DNA of 64,000 bases from Natronorubrum thiooxidans (lineage in GTDB: Archaea > Halobacteriota > Halobacteria > Halobacteriales > Natrialbaceae), in contig NZ_FTNR01000005.1 in the NCBI RefSeq assembly GCF_900156475.1, positions 186,001 to 250,000 on the forward strand, given 5' to 3'. Every line of letters starts with the position of its first letter. Position 1 is the first letter of the stretch. Positions 15,685 to 24,470 of this stretch are shown piece after piece. Position numbers and translations under genes: made by a program. The notes beneath the pieces were generated by a model, which was not told where the DNA came from, made no database searches, and saw nothing but the letters and a program-made list of their open reading frames with translations.

Positions 15685-16878
15685 TTAGAGTGGGAGCATC
15701 CCTTCTTCTTCCAGGAGTTCGCGGGCCGCCTGCAGTTCCATGTCGAAGCTGCTAAGATTGAACTGCGGCGGGTTGAGTTCGTCGAGATCCGGCAGCGGAC
15801 CAACGTACTCGACGCCGTCGACGACGGGGTACTCGCCATTGGTTTCCATCATGAACTCCTGTCCTTCGGCAGCGACGAGGTGACGGGTGAACTCCGCGAT
15901 GAGTTCGGGATCGTCGACGTTGTTCGTGACGGCCACGCCGGCGACGCTGAACAGACAGCCGGCGTCGTCCTCGGTGAACGTGATCCGGAGCGGCGCGCTG
16001 GAGTCCTCGTTGACGATCCGTGCGGCGTAGTAGCTGTTGCCGAGCGCCACGATCGGATCGTCGTCACCGCCTCGATTGACGGCTGCGGCCTGGTCGCCAC
16101 CGCTCGAGAAAAGCTGGGGATCCTGGTCCATGAAATCGCGGATCCATTGACGGGTTGTTTCTTCTCCCTCGAGTTCGACCATCGCCTGAATGAATCCACG
16201 GAACGTCCCGGAGTTGGGTCGCGTCGAAATGATTCCCTCGAACTGCGGGTCGGTTGCATACTCGAAGATGTCGGTCGGGAAGTCATCGGCGTCGCCATCC
16301 CACCGTTCGCTGTTGTACTGGATCGAGCGCACGCGGCCGCTCACGCCGGTCCAGAATCCGTCCGGCTCGCGGTAGCTCTCGGGAACGGCGTCGACGACGT
16401 CGCTCGGAAGCTGTTGGACCAGCCCCTCGTCGTGAACTGCGCCCAGGGCCCCAGGGTCCTGCGAGTAGAACACGTCTGCCGGCGTGGCGTCACCTTCTTG
16501 GATCAGTTGGTTGACCTGTGCGTCGTTGTCGTCGTAGCTGCGGTTGATCGTGAGTCCATCATACTCCTCTTCGAGCATCTTGAAGACGAGGTCGATCTGT
16601 GAGCGCTTTCGACCGGAGTAGACGTTGATCTCTCCTTCGAGATCGCCGAGATCGTCCCAGTTGATCGCAGTCGAATCGACCGGAGTTTCGATTGGATCGG
16701 CGTCGGCGACGGCTCCGCCGCCGCTCCCACCGTTTCCATCGTCGCCGTCATCGTCACCGTTTCCGAGACAACCGGCAATACCCGTAAGACCGGCCACAGA
16801 AACGCCCGAGGCCGCGAGGAACCGTCGTCGATCGATCGCCGTCTGTCGCGTCGAATTGCGGTTGGGTTCTTTCATCAT
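15685..16878 (-). CDS. Iron(III) ABC transporter substrate-binding lipoprotein
   Basis: A 397-residue extracellular binding protein of the FbpA/FutA type. The N-terminus has a Tat motif (DRRRFLAASG) and a lipobox GIAGC, followed by a Gly/Asp-rich spacer to about residue 60. The mature domain starts with INVYSGRKRSQIDLVFKMLEE, the classic ferric-binding opening, and contains YSQDPGALGAV, YYAARIVNEDSSAPLRI and TNNVDDPELIAEFTRHL. Two adjacent ATGs (16878 and 16875) are possible starts. A perfect DtxR-type palindrome ends only five bases upstream of the first, so iron-dependent repression is likely. Confidence 0.93.
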   Translation of the reverse strand: MMKEPNRNSTRQTAIDRRRFLAASGVSVAGLTGIAGCLGNGDDDGDDGNGGSGGGAVADADPIETPVDSTAINWDDLGDLEGEINVYSGRKRSQIDLVFKMLEEEYDGLTINRSYDDNDAQVNQLIQEGDATPADVFYSQDPGALGAVHDEGLVQQLPSDVVDAVPESYREPDGFWTGVSGRVRSIQYNSERWDGDADDFPTDIFEYATDPQFEGIISTRPNSGTFRGFIQAMVELEGEETTRQWIRDFMDQDPQLFSSGGDQAAAVNRGGDDDPIVALGNSYYAARIVNEDSSAPLRITFTEDDAGCLFSVAGVAVTNNVDDPELIAEFTRHLVAAEGQEFMMETNGEYPVVDGVEYVGPLPDLDELNPPQFNLSSFDMELQAARELLEEEGMLPL

Positions 16879-16882
16879 CTAG

Positions 16883-16900
16883 TTTTAGGCCAGCCTAAAA
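16883..16900. promoter_or_regulatory. DtxR/IdeR-type metal-repressor box 1 (perfect palindrome)
   Basis: ttttaggccagcctaaaa is a perfect inverted repeat with 8-bp arms and a CA centre. It ends five bases before the ATG of the iron-binding protein. Palindromes of this form are known targets of haloarchaeal DtxR-family (Idr/SirR-like) regulators. A protein here would block the transcription start or ribosome access. Confidence 0.8.
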
Positions 16901-16989
16901 TACAAATACCTTCCGATGTTCCCGCGAGGAGAGATGAGGAGACGGTGTAGCGGTTGCTGTCTTCGCGGTCCGAATCCGATGCCCACGGA

Positions 16990-17005
16990 TTTCGGCCAAC
17001 CTAAA
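16990..17005. promoter_or_regulatory. Degenerate DtxR-type box 2
   Basis: tttcggccaacctaaa is a half-conserved form of the palindromes at 16883 and 17024. The right arm is intact and the left arm has ttt-cgg instead of tttagg. It lies 19 bases from box 3. Confidence 0.5.
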
Positions 17006-17023
17006 CCTCTCCAACCCCTTCTT

Positions 17024-17039
17024 TTTAGGCCAACCTAAA
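17024..17039. promoter_or_regulatory. DtxR/IdeR-type metal-repressor box 3
   Basis: tttaggccaacctaaa has arms of six matching bases (tttagg / cctaaa) around a central CCAA-type core. It lies about 220 bases from the methyltransferase start and 150 bases from the iron-binding protein gene, so it may control an upstream promoter of either. Confidence 0.65.
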
Positions 17040-17260
17040 GAGTGTATCGGAACTATCCAAACCGTCGAAACGTATGGATCGTCGACTCGTTCGTCTGTCG
17101 TCGACTTTGCCGACAGGCTCGGACACTACGAACTTGGCGACTGTTACCACCACAGTGTGATGCTCGAGCCTGCCACAGTACAGCGTGGTCTCGCACGTGT
17201 CCCTGACCGATCGAAACACGAGTCGAATCGGTTTTGGCTCCCGGGACTGATTCCCCGTAC

Positions 17261-17941
17261 ATGAGCGTCCGCGACGAGTTCGACGAGTGGGCCGAAAGCG
17301 GCCGGGATCGAGGGATGGAAGACCGCCACTGGCACACCGCTAAACACGCGCTCGCACGCATGCCGGTCGAAGACGGTGATACCGTCCTCGATCTCGGCTG
17401 TGGGAGCGGCTACGCCGGCCGTGCCCTCCGAGACACCAAGGATGCGGGCCGAATCTACGGGTTGGATGGCTCGCCCGAGATGGCCAGAAATGCCGCCGAC
17501 TATACCGACGACTCACAGGTCGGATTCGTCGTCGGTGACTTCGATTCGCTGCCGTTTGCCGACGACTCCATCGATCACGTCTGGTCGATGGAGGCGTTTT
17601 ACTACGCCGCCGATCCCCATCAGACGCTCGAGGAGATCGCTCGAATCCTCAGCCCCGGTGGGACGTTCTACTGTGCAGTCAACTATTACGAGGAGAACGT
17701 CCACTCCCACGAGTGGCAGGACAATATCTCGATCGAGATGACCCGCTGGGATCGCGACCAGTACCGCGCGGCGTTCCGCGACGCCGGTCTCTACGTCGCC
17801 GAACAGGACCACGTGCCGGACCGCGAAATCACGATCCCCGATGCAGATGCGTTCCCGACCGACGACTGGGACTCACGGGAGGCGATGGTCGAACGCTACC
17901 GCGAGTTCGGAACCCTGTTGACCGTCGGCGTCTCCCCCTGA
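17261..17941 (+). CDS. Class I SAM-dependent methyltransferase
   Basis: A 226-residue methyltransferase with a Rossmann-type AdoMet site. Motif I is VLDLGCGSGYAGRAL (about residues 42-56), the acidic loop is IYGLDGSPEM, motif II-like VVGDFDSLPFADDSIDHVWS, then ARILSPGGTFYCAVNYYEEN. The substrate is not readable; the tail is aromatic-poor and acidic. The ATG at 17261 (MSVRDEFDEWAES) is preferred to a GC-rich extension from 17234. It is divergent from the iron transporter with DtxR-type boxes between them, so iron control is possible but not shown. Confidence 0.88.
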   Translation: MSVRDEFDEWAESGRDRGMEDRHWHTAKHALARMPVEDGDTVLDLGCGSGYAGRALRDTKDAGRIYGLDGSPEMARNAADYTDDSQVGFVVGDFDSLPFADDSIDHVWSMEAFYYAADPHQTLEEIARILSPGGTFYCAVNYYEENVHSHEWQDNISIEMTRWDRDQYRAAFRDAGLYVAEQDHVPDREITIPDADAFPTDDWDSREAMVERYREFGTLLTVGVSP

Positions 17942-17968
17942 TTTCGACTCGAGACACTGTCGATTACA

Positions 17969-17990
17969 ACCCCTTCACTTCGACTCGAGT
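17969..17990 (-). repeat. ORB-like element after the methyltransferase gene
   Basis: The + strand reads aaccccttcacttcgactcg, close to the origin pattern but with cacttc for cgtttc. It sits in the 100-base convergent gap between the methyltransferase and DUF1684 genes. Confidence 0.4.
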
Positions 17991-18041
17991 CATCGTTCCG
18001 TCGGTGGGTTTTTAGACACACGCTCGAGTGGAAGCCACCCT

Positions 18042-18635
18042 CTATGCGAACCGTTCGCCCGCCGGAATCGTCACCTCGAGCCAGTTTTCTTCCGGTGGGA
18101 GCGGACAGTCGAACGTCTCGCTGTAGGCACAGAACGGCGAGTACGCGAGGTTGAAGTCGACGACGAGCTCGTCGCCATCTGTGAGGTCTCGATCCGGCGA
18201 CAGTTCCATGTAGCGACCGCCCTCGTAGCTTTGCTGGCCGGTCGTCTTGTCGCGGAACGGGACGAACAGCGGCTCCTCGTTCGGGCTCTCGAGCTGGTAG
18301 GCCGCGAGTTCGAAGGTGCCGTCCTCGAGGTCCTCCTCCTCGCGCTCTAAGTCAAACTCCAGAGTCGCGACCCGGAGATAGCGCATCTCTCGGCCTGCGG
18401 TCGTCTCCATCAGGACGACCTCGGGATCGTCGTGGACCGTTGCGGTCGCGCTCACGCGGTAGGTCGGATCCGGCGCGAAGTAGTCGAGGCCGTCGAACGC
18501 GTCCCGTTCCTCGGGTGGGATCGGTGACTGTGGATGCTCGGCAAAGAACTCGTCTTTCTCGTCGCGTTTCGACTCGAGTTCGTCGCGCCAGCGATCGACA
18601 TCGACGTCGCCGTTAGTATCGGTGGAATCGCTCAT
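18042..18635 (-). CDS. DUF1684 family protein
   Basis: A 197-residue soluble protein of the DUF1684 family, found widely in bacteria and haloarchaea with no settled function. Family landmarks are all present: FDGLDYFAPDPTYRVSATAT near the start, LFVPFRDKTTGQQSYEGGRY in the middle, then VVDFNLAYSPFCAYSETFDC and CPLPPEENWLEVTIPAGERF at the end. The paired Cys in the C-terminal part and the Asn/Tyr motif are the invariant family residues. It has no signal peptide, so it is cytoplasmic. The start at 18635 follows a short acidic Asp-rich opening. Confidence 0.9.
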   Translation of the reverse strand: MSDSTDTNGDVDVDRWRDELESKRDEKDEFFAEHPQSPIPPEERDAFDGLDYFAPDPTYRVSATATVHDDPEVVLMETTAGREMRYLRVATLEFDLEREEEDLEDGTFELAAYQLESPNEEPLFVPFRDKTTGQQSYEGGRYMELSPDRDLTDGDELVVDFNLAYSPFCAYSETFDCPLPPEENWLEVTIPAGERFA

Positions 18636-18705
18636 ACCGGACCTACCGGCGCAGCAGGGGAATGGGTTGTGTTTCGCTCGAGCGGGACTCGAGCCCGCGC
18701 TGTCG

Positions 18706-18945
18706 CTATTCCTCGATCGTCAGGACGCCATTGTGGACCGAGATATCGCTCGCTTCCGGCGGCAGTTCGAACTCGAACTGCTCGTCGTCGGTGACGATAA
18801 TCGCGGTCGAGCCGACGACGTCGACCGTGAGGTCCTCACCTGCGTGGCCGAAATCGACTGCAATGACGCTGCCGTCCTCGTACTCGAGGGTTCGGACGAC
18901 TGCACCGCCGTTATCGACGTTCTGGAGGGGTTTGGGGACTTTCAT
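18706..18945 (-). CDS. Small Hsp20-like haloarchaeal protein
   Basis: A 79-residue protein beginning MKVPKPLQNVDNGG. Its body is a run of short beta strands (SVIAVDFGHAGEDLTVDVVG, then QFEFELPPEASDISVHNGVL), ending GVLTIEE. The hydrophobic pattern and the GVLTI ending resemble the edge of an alpha-crystallin (Hsp20) domain, but it is too short for a full one. Conserved small haloarchaeal proteins of this shape exist without known role. It lies upstream of the DUF1684 gene on the same strand with a 70-base gap, so cotranscription is possible. Confidence 0.68.
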   Translation of the reverse strand: MKVPKPLQNVDNGGAVVRTLEYEDGSVIAVDFGHAGEDLTVDVVGSTAIIVTDDEQFEFELPPEASDISVHNGVLTIEE

Positions 18946-19115
18946 ACCTGTCTTAGGGGCTCACCGAATTAAAGTGACACCCCTACACACGCTCCCGTCG
19001 GTACCGACGATCGGCTGTCGCGATTCCGCCGAGCGTGAGTTCGAGCCGGCACCGACGAAGGTTTATACTCGATGGCGCGGCCAACACAGTTCGTCAACGC
19101 TATGCGGGACCGACG

Positions 19116-21512
19116 ATGAGTACGGGAAGCATGACGGACTGGCGTTCGATTTTCGGCCACGATCAGCCCTACGACGAGCAGGTCGACGGTATCGAGACCA
19201 CGATCGACACTGCTCGAGACGGTGGCTACACCGTCGTCGAGGGAGCCTGTGGCACCGGGAAGACGATGATCGCGCTCACTGCAGGGATCGATCTCGTGCG
19301 CGATCCGGACACCGACTACGAGCGCGTATTCGTGCTCACAAGCGTCAAACAGCAACTGCGCCAGTTCGAAGCCGACCTCGAGACGATCAACGAGAACCTC
19401 CCCGACGACTGGGACCCCGTTTCGGGGCTCACGCTCGTCGGGAAAGCCGACGTCTGTCCGTACAACCGCGAAGGGGCGGGTGGGATCGATGACGGCAACG
19501 TCTACGACCGCTGTGAGACGCTGCGGGACCGAACCCGTGATCTCACCGGCGAGGGCGGCGAGACGACCGCTGCAAGCCTCGCCGCGAGCGCGCGCCAGCA
19601 ACAGACCGGCCTCGCTGATAGCGGCCGATCCGGTCCAACCGGGCGATTTCTCGAGACCGCCGACGAGACGGCCGCCTATCCGCCGGAAATGCCGACCTAT
19701 TCAGATGGCGGCCCCGTCGGTGCCGAAACCGAGTACTGCCCGTTCTACGCCCAGTACCTCGAGGATCTCCCCGAGGAAGGCAGCGATGGAGACACGGGCG
19801 AGGCCGTCCCGTACGATTTCACCGAGGCCGGGATGATCACGCCCGAGGATCTCGTCGCGCGCTCGGTGGCCCACGGGAGCTGTCCCCACTCGATTATGGG
19901 GGCCGTCCTCGGTCACGCCGAAGTCGTCCTCGGGAACTACTACCACGCGTTCGACCCGCGGACGACCGGCTCGTTTACCGGCGCACTGCTCGATGACTCG
20001 ACGTTCGTCGTCTGCGACGAGGCTCATATGTTAGAGCCACGCGTGCGCGACCTCGTCAGCGACGGGGTCGCCGACACGACCCTGCGTGACGCCGAGACCG
20101 AACTCTCGAGGGTCATCCAGCCGATCAAATTCGAACGCGAGGGGCGACACGCCGAGGGCGGCTCGAAGACGGCCGACGCCGACCTCGTGCGCGCGGAACT
20201 GGACGACAGCGACGTTACTTTCGAGGAACTGAATCGCACCCTCGAGTTCGTTCGGGACCTCCGGGAGGAACTCGATCGCCGGGTCACTACCTATCTCGAC
20301 CGGAACCACAGGGGGTGGCGGTCGAATCTCCACGAGCTTTCCGATGCAGAAATTCCGCTTCGGGACCCAGCTGAGCCAGCCGAAGACGAACTCACCGCGT
20401 GGGCGCGCAAAGCGGACCACAGCGACGCCGAGTGGGTCCGCGCCGAATCCGTCGGGGCCGTCGTCGAACGGATTTTAAACGAGGCCGAAGAAGAAGACCG
20501 AACCCGTGCTGCGCCCGCTGTGGGTCGCATCCTCGGGGAGTGGTACCGACGGGACCACGTTGACTACTTCCGCGAGATCGAACTCGAGCGCACCTGGGAC
20601 GAAACCGAACCCGCCGACTCGTGGCGGCGGGCCTACAGTGCGAGTCTCGCCCTGCATAACTGCGTGCCGAGCGACGCGATCGGCGACCGCCTCGCGACCT
20701 TTGGCGGCGGGATCCTCATGAGCGCGACCTTGGAGCCGGTGGACGCCTTCACGGAGGTGACGGGCCTGGAGTACCTCGCACGCGAGGAAGACAGACCCGT
20801 CGTCGAGCGACGCTACGGACTGCACTTCCCCAAAGAAAACCGCGAGAGCTTCGCGGTTTCGGTCCCGAAATTTACGTATGACAATCGCGGCCGGCCGGAC
20901 GAGGACACGCAGACCAGAACGGCCTACACGGACGCGATCACGAAAATCGGCCGGCTCCCGGGGAACGTCCTCGTTGGGATGCCGAGCTACGCCGAGGCCG
21001 AGTGGATCGCCGGGCGGCTCGAGGCCCGCCTCGAGAAACCCGTCTTGCTCGATGCGGCGAGCGACGACGAGACGACCCAGTCGCTCAAACACGAGTTCTT
21101 CGCGGGCGAGGGCAAAGTGCTCGTCACGAGTCTCCGGGGGACGCTGACCGAAGGTGTCGACTACAGCGGCGACCGGCTCTCTGCGGCCGTCGTCTGTGGC
21201 GTCCCGATCGTCAACACCTCGAGTCCCCGGACCAAAGCCGTTCGACGGGCCTACGACGACGCGTTCGGGGACGGCTTTGCGTACGCGCTGACGATCCCTG
21301 CAGTGCGCAAGGCCCGACAGGCGATCGGTCGCGTCATCCGCTCGCCGGACGACGTCGGCGTCCGCGTCCTGTTGGACGAGCGGTACGCCCGCGAGAGCTG
21401 GGATTCCGTGCGGCCGTATCTTCCCGATGACGGCGAGTTCCAGACGGTGAGTCCGGACATGCTCGGGATGGGCCTCGAGCAGTTCCGGTCTCGACTCGAC
21501 TTCGAGTCGTAA
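19116..21512 (+). CDS. XPD/Rad3-like superfamily 2 DNA helicase with Fe-S cysteines
   Basis: A 798-residue DEAD_2-type helicase, ATP-driven 5'-3' DNA unwinding in repair or transcription by family. Walker A is EGACGTGKTMIA (about residue 45), the DEAH box is VVCDEAHML, and motif VI is QAIGRVIRSPDD. Four cysteines placed as in the XPD 4Fe-4S domain are seen in DVCPYN, YDRCETL, EYCPFYAQY and HGSCPHS, but an insert of about 70 acidic residues separates the second and third. The start chosen is the ATG at 19116; another ATG follows at 19131. A TATA-like ggtttatact is near 19060. It is divergent from the small Hsp20-like gene. Confidence 0.9.
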   Translation: MSTGSMTDWRSIFGHDQPYDEQVDGIETTIDTARDGGYTVVEGACGTGKTMIALTAGIDLVRDPDTDYERVFVLTSVKQQLRQFEADLETINENLPDDWDPVSGLTLVGKADVCPYNREGAGGIDDGNVYDRCETLRDRTRDLTGEGGETTAASLAASARQQQTGLADSGRSGPTGRFLETADETAAYPPEMPTYSDGGPVGAETEYCPFYAQYLEDLPEEGSDGDTGEAVPYDFTEAGMITPEDLVARSVAHGSCPHSIMGAVLGHAEVVLGNYYHAFDPRTTGSFTGALLDDSTFVVCDEAHMLEPRVRDLVSDGVADTTLRDAETELSRVIQPIKFEREGRHAEGGSKTADADLVRAELDDSDVTFEELNRTLEFVRDLREELDRRVTTYLDRNHRGWRSNLHELSDAEIPLRDPAEPAEDELTAWARKADHSDAEWVRAESVGAVVERILNEAEEEDRTRAAPAVGRILGEWYRRDHVDYFREIELERTWDETEPADSWRRAYSASLALHNCVPSDAIGDRLATFGGGILMSATLEPVDAFTEVTGLEYLAREEDRPVVERRYGLHFPKENRESFAVSVPKFTYDNRGRPDEDTQTRTAYTDAITKIGRLPGNVLVGMPSYAEAEWIAGRLEARLEKPVLLDAASDDETTQSLKHEFFAGEGKVLVTSLRGTLTEGVDYSGDRLSAAVVCGVPIVNTSSPRTKAVRRAYDDAFGDGFAYALTIPAVRKARQAIGRVIRSPDDVGVRVLLDERYARESWDSVRPYLPDDGEFQTVSPDMLGMGLEQFRSRLDFES

Positions 21513-21543
21513 TCGCACCTGGCTCTCGAGGCGAGGGCGCTAA

Positions 21544-21852
21544 TCAGTCGGAGCGGCGAACCGTCACCGTCGGTGCCGTCGTCTCGACGTACAGCGAGTA
21601 CAGCAAGATCGTGAACCCGCCGGCGGTGAACGCACTCTGGATCGTCACGCCGAGGGCGACGCTCCCCTCGAAGAGGTGGGCGATTGCGCCACCCAGCGAT
21701 CCGATGACGATGAACCCGAAACCGGCTGCGACCGCACGCAGGGCTGTCGAGCCAGTCCGTCGAAAGGCCCGGTAGGCGAGCAGCGCAACGGCACCGCCGG
21801 TGAGCAGCGTTGCAGTGTTGGCAACTGCAATGAGGAGTGTGTATTCGTTCAT
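21544..21852 (-). CDS. Small three-helix membrane protein
   Basis: A 102-residue hydrophobic protein starting MNEYTLLIAVANTATLLTGG. It has three predicted membrane spans (about residues 5-27, 38-60 and 70-90), a short RRTG loop between the first two, and an ETTAPTVTVRRSD tail. The ATG at 21852 is preferred to a longer Arg-rich frame from 21909. The pattern is common among small haloarchaeal membrane proteins of unknown role. It converges on the XPD-like helicase with a 31-base gap. Confidence 0.65.
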   Translation of the reverse strand: MNEYTLLIAVANTATLLTGGAVALLAYRAFRRTGSTALRAVAAGFGFIVIGSLGGAIAHLFEGSVALGVTIQSAFTAGGFTILLYSLYVETTAPTVTVRRSD

Positions 21853-22010
21853 GGCTTCGTCGAGTCGAGACGCCGCCCGCGTCCCGCTCGGACGGCAACT
21901 GGTCGACACTCGAATTCCTGTTTGGCTATCGGCTATTCCGCAGTTCTCTCACTTGAGTGACGCTGTCTGTTCCCAGTTCGAGAGAACACTGACCGATGTC
22001 GAAACCGACA

Positions 22011-23159
22011 CTATCGAGTCTCGACGTCGTCCGTCTCGAATCGATCCACCCAGTCCGTGAGCCATGCTTCGAGCGCTCCGCGGAGTTCGGTATAGCTCGT
22101 CGAGATCGGCTCCGGTGGTCGACGTGCTGTCTCTTCGAACAGTGGACGGGGGGCGACGCTCTCGTCCTCGATAGCTGGGAACTGAACGTTCCGGCGGGCG
22201 AGTTCGGACTGGATCTCACTCGAGAGGACGAACTCGAGGAACGCGTAGGCGAGATCGGGTTCGGTCGCCGCGTCGAAGATGCCCATTCCCTCGGGAAGCG
22301 CGTACCCCTCCTCGTTCGGAAACGCGACCTGATGGCGGGCCGAATCGCGGTCGTCGACCGCGGCAAAGATGGGATCGCTCGAGTAGGAGACGACCAGCGG
22401 CCGGTGTTCGTCCAGATACGCGTCGTAGTAGGTGTCGCTCCAGGAGTTGCGTACCTCGACGCCGTTTCCCACGAGGTCTGCCCAGTAGTCGAACGCGTCC
22501 GCTTCGCCCATCGCCTCGATTGTCCACAGCAAGAACGCCTGTCCCGGCATCGAGTGGCCCGGATGCTGGGCCAACAGCGTCTCTGCGTACGCGGGATCGA
22601 GCAGGTCGTCGAACGTCTCTGGTCCCTCGAGTTCGTCCTCGTCGTAGACGAGGCTGACGTAGCCCGTGTCGTAGGCCAGCCCACGCCCGTGTGGATCACC
22701 CAACGCGAGTTCGTCGCGGATGCGCTCGGAGCCGTCGATCCGATCGCGGTTGAGCTCGCGGAGCAGCCCACCCTCCCCGACCCTGTCGTCGATTCGTGCG
22801 AGATCGCCCACGGTGAACCCGAGGAGGATGTCGACATCGATCTCGGCGGCGTACTCGCCGCGTCGAACGTAGTGTTCGACACCCTCGGTCGGGACGATCC
22901 ACTCGAGTTCGGCGTCGGGATACGCTTCCAGAAATGACTCCTCGAGCCACGGGCCGGCCGGGTTCGGGCCCGTGACCATCGATCGGTAGGTGGCGATTCG
23001 GAGCGTGCCATCGTACTCGGGCTCGTCAGGCTCCGGGTCGCCGTTTTCGGGGCCGTCCGGTGGCTCGTCATCGCCGTTTCGGGTGAGACAGCCAGCGAAG
23101 CCAGCTACTGCGCTCGTGCCTGTGGCTCCGATCGCCCGAACGACCGTCCGACGCTTCAT
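22011..23159 (-). CDS. Thiamine-type ABC transporter substrate-binding lipoprotein (TbpA-like)
   Basis: A 382-residue binding protein of the TbpA/ThiB type. KRRTVVRAIG is a Tat-like signal and GFAGC the lipobox, followed by a Pro/Asp/Glu spacer. The mature domain begins with TLRIATYRSM, then DILLGFTVGDLARIDDR, YDTGYVSLVYDEDEL, TFDDLLDP and PLVVSYSSDPIFA, all in the positions seen in thiamine-binding proteins. No permease or ATPase is adjacent: on one side is an AI-2E exporter, divergent by 89 bases, and on the other a small membrane protein. It therefore uses partners encoded elsewhere. Substrate assignment rests on family resemblance. Confidence 0.85.
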   Translation of the reverse strand: MKRRTVVRAIGATGTSAVAGFAGCLTRNGDDEPPDGPENGDPEPDEPEYDGTLRIATYRSMVTGPNPAGPWLEESFLEAYPDAELEWIVPTEGVEHYVRRGEYAAEIDVDILLGFTVGDLARIDDRVGEGGLLRELNRDRIDGSERIRDELALGDPHGRGLAYDTGYVSLVYDEDELEGPETFDDLLDPAYAETLLAQHPGHSMPGQAFLLWTIEAMGEADAFDYWADLVGNGVEVRNSWSDTYYDAYLDEHRPLVVSYSSDPIFAAVDDRDSARHQVAFPNEEGYALPEGMGIFDAATEPDLAYAFLEFVLSSEIQSELARRNVQFPAIEDESVAPRPLFEETARRPPEPISTSYTELRGALEAWLTDWVDRFETDDVETR

Positions 23160-23248
23160 TCATCGAGTATATGTCGTCGAGACGTAAGACTCGTTCCCAA
23201 CCTTCTGCTGGACAGAAAGGTTTTACCGTCGCAGTGTGACCCACGGGT

Positions 23249-24385
23249 GTGACAGCGACGCCGAACGCGACCGCCGATCGAACCCGTCGATACGTACTCG
23301 GGGGTGTCGTCGCGCTTCTCGGCCTCGTTACCGGGGCGATCTTGCTCGAGGTCCTCGGCACGATTCTGTTCGCGCTGACGGTCGCCTACGTCTTGCTGCC
23401 GGTACAGGGCTGGCTTGTCAGACGCGGTCTCTCGGAGTGGGTCGCAGCAGCTGCCGCGACGCTGATCGGTTTTGCCAGCGCCGTCGCCGTCTTCTCCCCG
23501 ATCCTCATCACACTGTACTTCCGCGTCGATCAGCTGATGGCCATCATCGAGGACCTCCCTCGAGAGGTCCCGATCACGGCCTTCGAGATGACGTATACGG
23601 TCGACGTTGCCGAAGTTCAGGCACCCGCACTCGACGTGCTCAGCAGCGCCGCCGTCTCGTTCGCGTCGGCGCTGCCAGTGCTTGCGATCAAGTTCGCACT
23701 CTTCGTTATCCTGTTGTTTGCGATCCTGCTCAAGGGTGATGCGGCCGGTCGAGCCGCGATCGCGCCGATCCCACACGAGTACCGCGACGTCGTCTACGCG
23801 CTCGCGAAACGGGCTCGCGAAACGCTGTATGCGATCTACGTCCTCCAGCTTGCGACGTCGGTCGCGACACTGCTCATCGGCTACCCGCTGTTCTGGCTGC
23901 TCGGCTACGAGGCAGCCTTTACCCTTGCGATCGTCGCGGCGATCTTGCAGTTCGTGCCGATCATTGGCCCGAGCCTGCTGATCCTCCCCATCGCGATCTA
24001 TCACGTTGCCGTCGGCGAGCTCGCCGCGGCCATTCTCGTCGGCGTTCTCGGGGTCGGGCTCGTCGCCTGGTTCCCCGACGTCGGCGTCCGACCACGCCTC
24101 GCCCGTCGCTCCGCCGGCCTGCCCGGGAGCCTCTACTTCGTCGGCTTTACCGGCGGCCTGTTTACGCTCGGCGCGATCGGGATCGTCGTCGGCCCGCTGA
24201 TCGTCGCCGTCTTCGTCGAGGCCGTCGACATCCTCGCCGACGAGGTTAACGGCGACGCCACCTTCAGCGAGCTCGTCGAGGCCGACCCGGAGGGGCCACC
24301 CGGCTCCCGCGGCACTGAGACCACGATGACGACGCCCGAGGACCTCCCATCGGAGGAGTCGGGGTCGCACGCGGCCGACGATTGA
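23249..24385 (+). CDS. AI-2E (PerM/DUF20) family membrane transporter
   Basis: A 378-residue integral membrane protein of the AI-2E family, which includes autoinducer-2 exporters and Na+/H+ antiporters. It starts with GTG at 23249. Membrane segments include YVLGGVVALLGLVTGAILLE, FALTVAYVLLPVQGWLVRR, FASAVAVFSPILITLYF, then a soluble linker. The C-terminal half has ALAKRARETLYAIYVLQLAT, FTLAIVAAILQFVPIIGPSL and GVGLVAWFPDVGVRP, the family's hallmark QFVPIIGP segment. The last 50 residues are acidic and disordered. The substrate in haloarchaea is unknown. The 89-base gap before it separates it from the TbpA-like gene. Confidence 0.9.
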   Translation: MTATPNATADRTRRYVLGGVVALLGLVTGAILLEVLGTILFALTVAYVLLPVQGWLVRRGLSEWVAAAAATLIGFASAVAVFSPILITLYFRVDQLMAIIEDLPREVPITAFEMTYTVDVAEVQAPALDVLSSAAVSFASALPVLAIKFALFVILLFAILLKGDAAGRAAIAPIPHEYRDVVYALAKRARETLYAIYVLQLATSVATLLIGYPLFWLLGYEAAFTLAIVAAILQFVPIIGPSLLILPIAIYHVAVGELAAAILVGVLGVGLVAWFPDVGVRPRLARRSAGLPGSLYFVGFTGGLFTLGAIGIVVGPLIVAVFVEAVDILADEVNGDATFSELVEADPEGPPGSRGTETTMTTPEDLPSEESGSHAADD

Positions 24386-24470
24386 CCGAGCTGTCGATTC
24401 CTGTGACACCACCGGCGGCCGGTCGCCGTTTCCCCCGTCGCTTTTCGCCGTGGCGCTTGTGTATTCGAGT

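Noticed and set aside
17005-17023. ccaaccccttctttttagg as an ORB-like element
   Set aside because: It has the C-string but no gtttc core and runs straight into a DtxR-type palindrome, which explains it better.
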